A stretch of 8,336 nucleotides of DNA, taken from NCBI GenBank assembly GCA_051866595.1, contig JBJDXI010000140.1, forward strand, positions 1-8,336. Direction: 5' to 3'. The notes beneath the pieces are model-generated. The model did no database searches. It was not told where the DNA came from and saw only the letters and a list, made by a program, of their open reading frames with translations. The position numbers and the translations under genes are program-made. Every line of letters begins with the position of its first letter. Within the stretch, counting starts at the first letter, position 1. Shown piece after piece: positions 6,618-8,336 of the stretch. This DNA is from UBA7702 sp051866595. GTDB taxonomy: Bacteria; Bacillota; Dehalobacteriia; UBA7702.

Positions 6618-7413
6618 CGTCAGGACTCCCCAATGCGCAAAAGGTTCTCTGCTTAAAGTATCCGACCTCAAATTCCGAAGCCAGCGCCAATCCCCGATCA
6701 AAATCGGCGAGAATATCTTTTTCATCATGGGCGTCGGAGCCGATGGTCAACCGTGTACCGCCGGCTTTTTTGTAAAGATCAAGGATTTTCTTTCCCGGCG
6801 CCGTTTCCTCACAGCCTTTTCTCAGCGGTGAAGTATTGATTTCGAGAATCCCCCCGCCGGCGACTACCGCCGCCAGAATTTCCTCAAACAAAGCGTCTTC
6901 TTCCGCGTCAACTTTCAAATACCGTTTGGGATAATCAAAATGTCCGAGAACATCGAAACCGCCGAGTTTTGCCACGGCCAGCAGATCCTCATAATAACGG
7001 CGGTAAATCCGAGGAACGGCAAAGGTGAAAATATCCGAACCGCCGTGTCCCGTCCAATGAAGTCCCATCGGCAGAATCACATAATGAACACTGGCGATCA
7101 CCATATCGTAATCATCGGCTTTCAAAACGGCTTCATACTCCCGGGGATACACATGGGGCTCTCCCACTTCAATCCCTTTCAGGATTTCCAGTTTCCCGGC
7201 GTATTTTTCCCGCATCGTCTCAATCATCCGTTTATACCGTTCCGGATCAAAGGGAATGGAATCATCATAATGAGGATCAAAATCCACGTGTTCCGTAAAA
7301 CAGATCCGTTCCAGGCCTTTCTCTACGGCACCCCGGCACATTTCATCCATATACGAAACCGCGTCACCGGAAAAATCCAGAGAATGGGTATGACTGTCCG
7401 TTCTTAAAATCAT
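6595..7413 (-). CDS. PHP-family phosphoesterase, histidinol-phosphatase (HisJ) type
   Basis: 272 residues from the ATG at 7413, preceded by AGAAGG at a suitable distance; an upstream in-frame start at 7479 is rejected because the promoter lies in between. Metal-site motifs of the PHP fold are in order: DSHTHS (His8, His10), TEHVDF (His42), GIEVGE (Glu82), SVHY (His110), GHFDYPKRY (His158) and GSDAHD (Asp227, His229). Length and motif spacing fit the HisJ-like family, which dephosphorylates L-histidinol phosphate in histidine biosynthesis with a metal cluster, in the cytosol. No his genes are nearby, and the family is widely used for other phosphoesters, so the substrate is uncertain. It forms a two-gene operon with the AAA+ regulator, whose start lies inside its 3' end. 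Confidence 0.82.
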   Translation of the reverse strand: MILRTDSHTHSLDFSGDAVSYMDEMCRGAVEKGLERICFTEHVDFDPHYDDSIPFDPERYKRMIETMREKYAGKLEILKGIEVGEPHVYPREYEAVLKADDYDMVIASVHYVILPMGLHWTGHGGSDIFTFAVPRIYRRYYEDLLAVAKLGGFDVLGHFDYPKRYLKVDAEEDALFEEILAAVVAGGGILEINTSPLRKGCEETAPGKKILDLYKKAGGTRLTIGSDAHDEKDILADFDRGLALASEFEVGYFKQRTFCALGSPDDGEKERL

Positions 7414-7450
7414 AAAGACCCTTCTTTCCTCTTTAGAGTTCGCTGCACTT

Positions 7451-7479
7451 ATTATATACGGACAAGCCGCGAGAATCAA
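7451..7479 (-). promoter_or_regulatory. Sigma-A-like promoter of the PHP phosphatase-regulator operon
   Basis: On the minus strand TTGATT (7479-7474) and TATAAT (7456-7451) are separated by 17 bases, about 38 bases before the ATG. It is divergent from the cotJ promoter. Confidence 0.65.
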
Positions 7480-7493
7480 GTCATTTTTGACTT
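7478..7493. repeat. Inverted repeat between the divergent promoters (possible operator)
   Basis: AAGTCA (7478-7483) and TGACTT (7488-7493) form a perfect 6-bp dyad with a TTTT spacer. It touches the -35 of the phosphatase promoter and lies beside the presumed -35 of the cotJ promoter, where a bound regulator could affect both. Binding factor unknown. Confidence 0.4.
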
Positions 7494-7522
7494 ATGACAA
7501 AAACAAGGTTCCCGCATACTAT
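7492..7522 (+). promoter_or_regulatory. Sigma-E-like sporulation promoter of cotJABC
   Basis: CATACTAT at 7515-7522 fits the mother-cell sigma-E -10 consensus CATACANT at all defined positions. A weaker -35-like TTATGACA lies 15 bases upstream (7492-7499). The predicted start point near 7530 leaves a short leader before AAAGGAG (7540-7546) and the ATG of cotJA. In Bacillus subtilis cotJABC is a sigma-E operon. Confidence 0.6.
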
Positions 7523-7552
7523 AAAAGAGAATCCAAATGAAAGGAGAATCTT

Positions 7553-7738
7553 ATGAACTTCTACCCGGATCAGCCCTATGAAGAACGCGCCCTGAAGATT
7601 AAAGTCATTGGCCCTCTGGCTATGGCTTATGTCCCTATGCAAAAATTCACCAATCTTTATAACGCGGCCGATGGTTTCCAGGCGGGTACCCTTTTCAAAG
7701 ATCTCGATCTTCCTTTTAAAGGAGGTAAGTGCCAATGA
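7553..7738 (+). CDS. cotJA: Spore coat protein CotJA
   Basis: 61 residues from the ATG six bases after AAAGGAG, ending at TGA. The core GPLAMAYVPMQKF followed by FQAGTLFKDLDLPF matches the conserved CotJA pattern LAxAYVPxQxW...GTLFPELxxPF. CotJA is a small inner-coat polypeptide made in the mother cell; here it is a little shorter than the Bacillus protein. Its TGA overlaps the cotJB ATG (ATGA), and the Shine-Dalgarno of cotJB lies in its last codons, so translation is coupled. First gene of the cotJA-cotJB-cotJC operon. Confidence 0.88.
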   Translation: MNFYPDQPYEERALKIKVIGPLAMAYVPMQKFTNLYNAADGFQAGTLFKDLDLPFKGGKCQ

Positions 7739-7992
7739 GTGAAAGAGAACAGCTTTTAAAGGAATACGGAGCGATGCGCTTTGCCGCCCAGGACATCAAA
7801 CTTTTTCTCGACACCCATCCCTTTCACAGTGAGGCGCTGGCGGCGTTCACTCATTATTGCCGCACAGCCAATATTCTGAAAAATGAATACGAAATGAAAT
7901 TCGGCCCCCTGACCGCCTGCGCCGCGCCGTCAGGCAACAGCTGGCAATGGATCGAAGGTCCCTGGCCCTGGGAATACAAAGGAGGAAAATAA
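7735..7992 (+). CDS. cotJB: Spore coat protein CotJB
   Basis: 85 residues, from the ATG at 7735 eight bases after GGAGGT. A GTG at 7729 is only two bases from the Shine-Dalgarno and is rejected. Conserved CotJB features: the LFLDTHPFHSEAL segment in the middle, then KFGPLTA and the aromatic C-terminal end WQWIEGPWPWEYKGG. Its role is in the spore coat together with CotJA and CotJC; no enzymatic function is known. The stop is TAA, overlapping the leader of cotJC, whose Shine-Dalgarno AGGAGG lies at the end of cotJB. Confidence 0.93.
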   Translation: MSEREQLLKEYGAMRFAAQDIKLFLDTHPFHSEALAAFTHYCRTANILKNEYEMKFGPLTACAAPSGNSWQWIEGPWPWEYKGGK

Positions 7993-7994
7993 GC

Positions 7995-8222
7995 GTGTGG
8001 CAATATGAAAAACGGCTTCAATATCCCATAAAAATCAAAAATCCCGATGCCCGCGCCGCCGGTATCATCATCGCCCAGCTGGGCGGCCCCGACGGCGAAC
8101 TCGGCGCGGCGATGCGCTATCTGAACCAGCGCTACGCCATGCCTTATAACTCCGTCAAGGGCGCGCTGACCGACATCGGTACCGAGGAATCTTCCGTGCG
8201 TTCTCCCGGCTCAGCGCCTTGA
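7995..8222 (+). CDS. cotJC: CotJC (manganese-catalase-like spore coat protein), interrupted after residue 65
   Basis: Start is GTG at 7995, nine bases after AGGAGG. Residues 1-65 are clear CotJC: VWQYEKRLQYPIKIKNP, then GGPDGELGAAMRYLNQRY, then VKGALTDIGTEE. CotJC belongs to the manganese catalase family and is usually about 190 residues. Here homology stops abruptly at Glu65; instead of the expected LAHLEM the frame reads SSVRSPGSAP and hits TGA at 8220. Glu35 and Glu64/65 correspond to metal ligands of the family, while the His three residues on and the rest of the four-helix bundle are missing. The other two frames after 8189 do not resume CotJC, so this is not a simple frameshift. The downstream DNA encodes a recombinase-like C-terminus on the other strand, so the gene appears split by an integrated element. 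It could be a dead fragment or a gene restored by excision during sporulation. Confidence 0.85.
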   Translation: MWQYEKRLQYPIKIKNPDARAAGIIIAQLGGPDGELGAAMRYLNQRYAMPYNSVKGALTDIGTEESSVRSPGSAP

Positions 8223-8336
8223 GAAATAGAAAAGCTCCACTTATTCGGCAGCAATTTCAGATACACATCGAAATGATCCCGATCGTGAACAACCATCCGG
8301 TCAAGGATATGTCTATAGAATTCATCGTCACATTCC
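8144..8336 (-). CDS. Large serine recombinase, C-terminal end (5' part outside window)
   Basis: An open frame enters from the right edge on the minus strand and stops at TAA (8146-8144), giving 63 visible residues. The segment DDEFYRHILDRMVVHDRD followed by HFDVYLKLLPNKWSF resembles the C-terminal tail of large serine recombinases of Firmicutes elements (a coiled helix, a beta-strand ending in VVHDR, then an IDVYLNLLPxKWS-type strand). The catalytic resolvase domain lies outside the window, so the assignment rests on this tail alone. The last 14 or so residues (SSVPMSVSAPLTEL) are antisense to cotJC coding sequence, so the C-terminus would change if the element excised. The orientation, with the recombinase 3' end at the element border, is as in sporulation intervening elements such as skin. 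Confidence 0.6.
   Translation of the reverse strand, partial: ECDDEFYRHILDRMVVHDRDHFDVYLKLLPNKWSFSISQGAEPGERTEDSSVPMSVSAPLTEL
8186..8195. other. Candidate attachment-site core at the cotJC/element junction
   Basis: GGAA-TC-TTCC is a short dyad with an asymmetric central dinucleotide, placed exactly where CotJC homology ends (codon 65 ends at 8189). Large serine recombinases cut imperfect dyads at a two-base non-palindromic core, so this is a plausible crossover point. The outer arms match poorly, and the partner site at the other end is not in the window. Confidence 0.35.
8190..8336. mobile_element. Left border of an integrated (possibly skin-like) element inside cotJC
   Basis: From about 8190 to the right edge the sequence no longer encodes CotJC and instead carries the 3' part of a recombinase-like gene on the minus strand. 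Only 147 bases are visible, so the size, cargo and other end of the element are unknown. It could be a prophage, an integrative element or a degenerate remnant. Confidence 0.55.

Noticed and set aside
6618..6728. A 37-residue N-terminal extension of the AAA+ regulator.
   Set aside because: The extension overlaps PHP phosphatase coding sequence, lacks PAS homology, and the ATG at 6617 has a clear GGGGAG site.
7414..7479. A 22-residue N-terminal extension of the PHP phosphatase.
   Set aside because: The -10 element at 7451-7456 lies inside it, and the HxH motif is expected near the N-terminus, as seen from the ATG at 7413.
8190..8222. Simple frameshift in cotJC.
   Set aside because: Neither alternative frame after 8189 gives the expected LAHLEM continuation, and a recombinase-like reading frame occupies the opposite strand.
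1..8336. tRNA genes (including pylT), rRNA or CRISPR arrays.
   Set aside because: No cloverleaf-like sequence, rRNA-like stretch or regularly spaced short repeats were seen on either strand.

Overview
The window looks like chromosomal DNA from an anaerobic, endospore-forming member of the Bacillota. Three things point there: strong GGAGG-type ribosome binding sites, sigma-A promoters of Gram-positive type, and a cotJABC spore-coat operon. The organism almost certainly decodes UAG as pyrrolysine. Two adjacent genes are full-length trimethylamine methyltransferases (MttB) only if one in-frame TAG is read through, and that TAG sits exactly at the catalytic pyrrolysine site. Every other stop codon I assign is TAA or TGA. 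The pylTSBCD genes, the corrinoid protein MttC and the reactivase are not in the window.

Layout. (1) 1-567, plus strand: the C-terminal part of a choline-kinase/aminoglycoside-phosphotransferase-like kinase, ending at a strong terminator. (2) 736-1698, minus: a complete paralogue of that kinase, tail-to-tail with the first. (3) 1949-3442 and 3709-5196, minus: two paralogous Pyl-containing mttB genes. Each has its own sigma-A-like promoter, a leader hairpin just before the Shine-Dalgarno, and a TTG start; a long terminator separates them. (4) 5325-6617, minus: a PAS-AAA+-HTH regulator of the NtrC/TyrR superfamily that lacks the sigma-54-contacting GAFTGA loop. It overlaps the end of (5) a PHP-type histidinol-phosphatase-like gene (6595-7413, minus). 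(6) 7553 to the right edge, plus: cotJA, cotJB and the first third of cotJC behind a sigma-E-like promoter.

The right edge is the most unexpected part. cotJC stops being CotJC-like after residue 65, between two predicted manganese ligands. The sequence beyond encodes, on the opposite strand, what looks like the C-terminus of a large serine recombinase pointing at the junction. This is the arrangement of the sigK 'skin' element: a recombinase-bearing element lodged in a mother-cell sporulation gene, possibly excised during sporulation. The other end lies outside the window, so this stays an inference.

Working model. The mttB pair demethylates trimethylamine (or related methylamines) and passes methyl groups to a corrinoid protein encoded elsewhere. 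The AAA+ regulator may control them through sigma-70-type promoters. The two choline-kinase-like proteins may act on a quaternary amine or amino alcohol linked to methylamine supply, but this rests only on adjacency.
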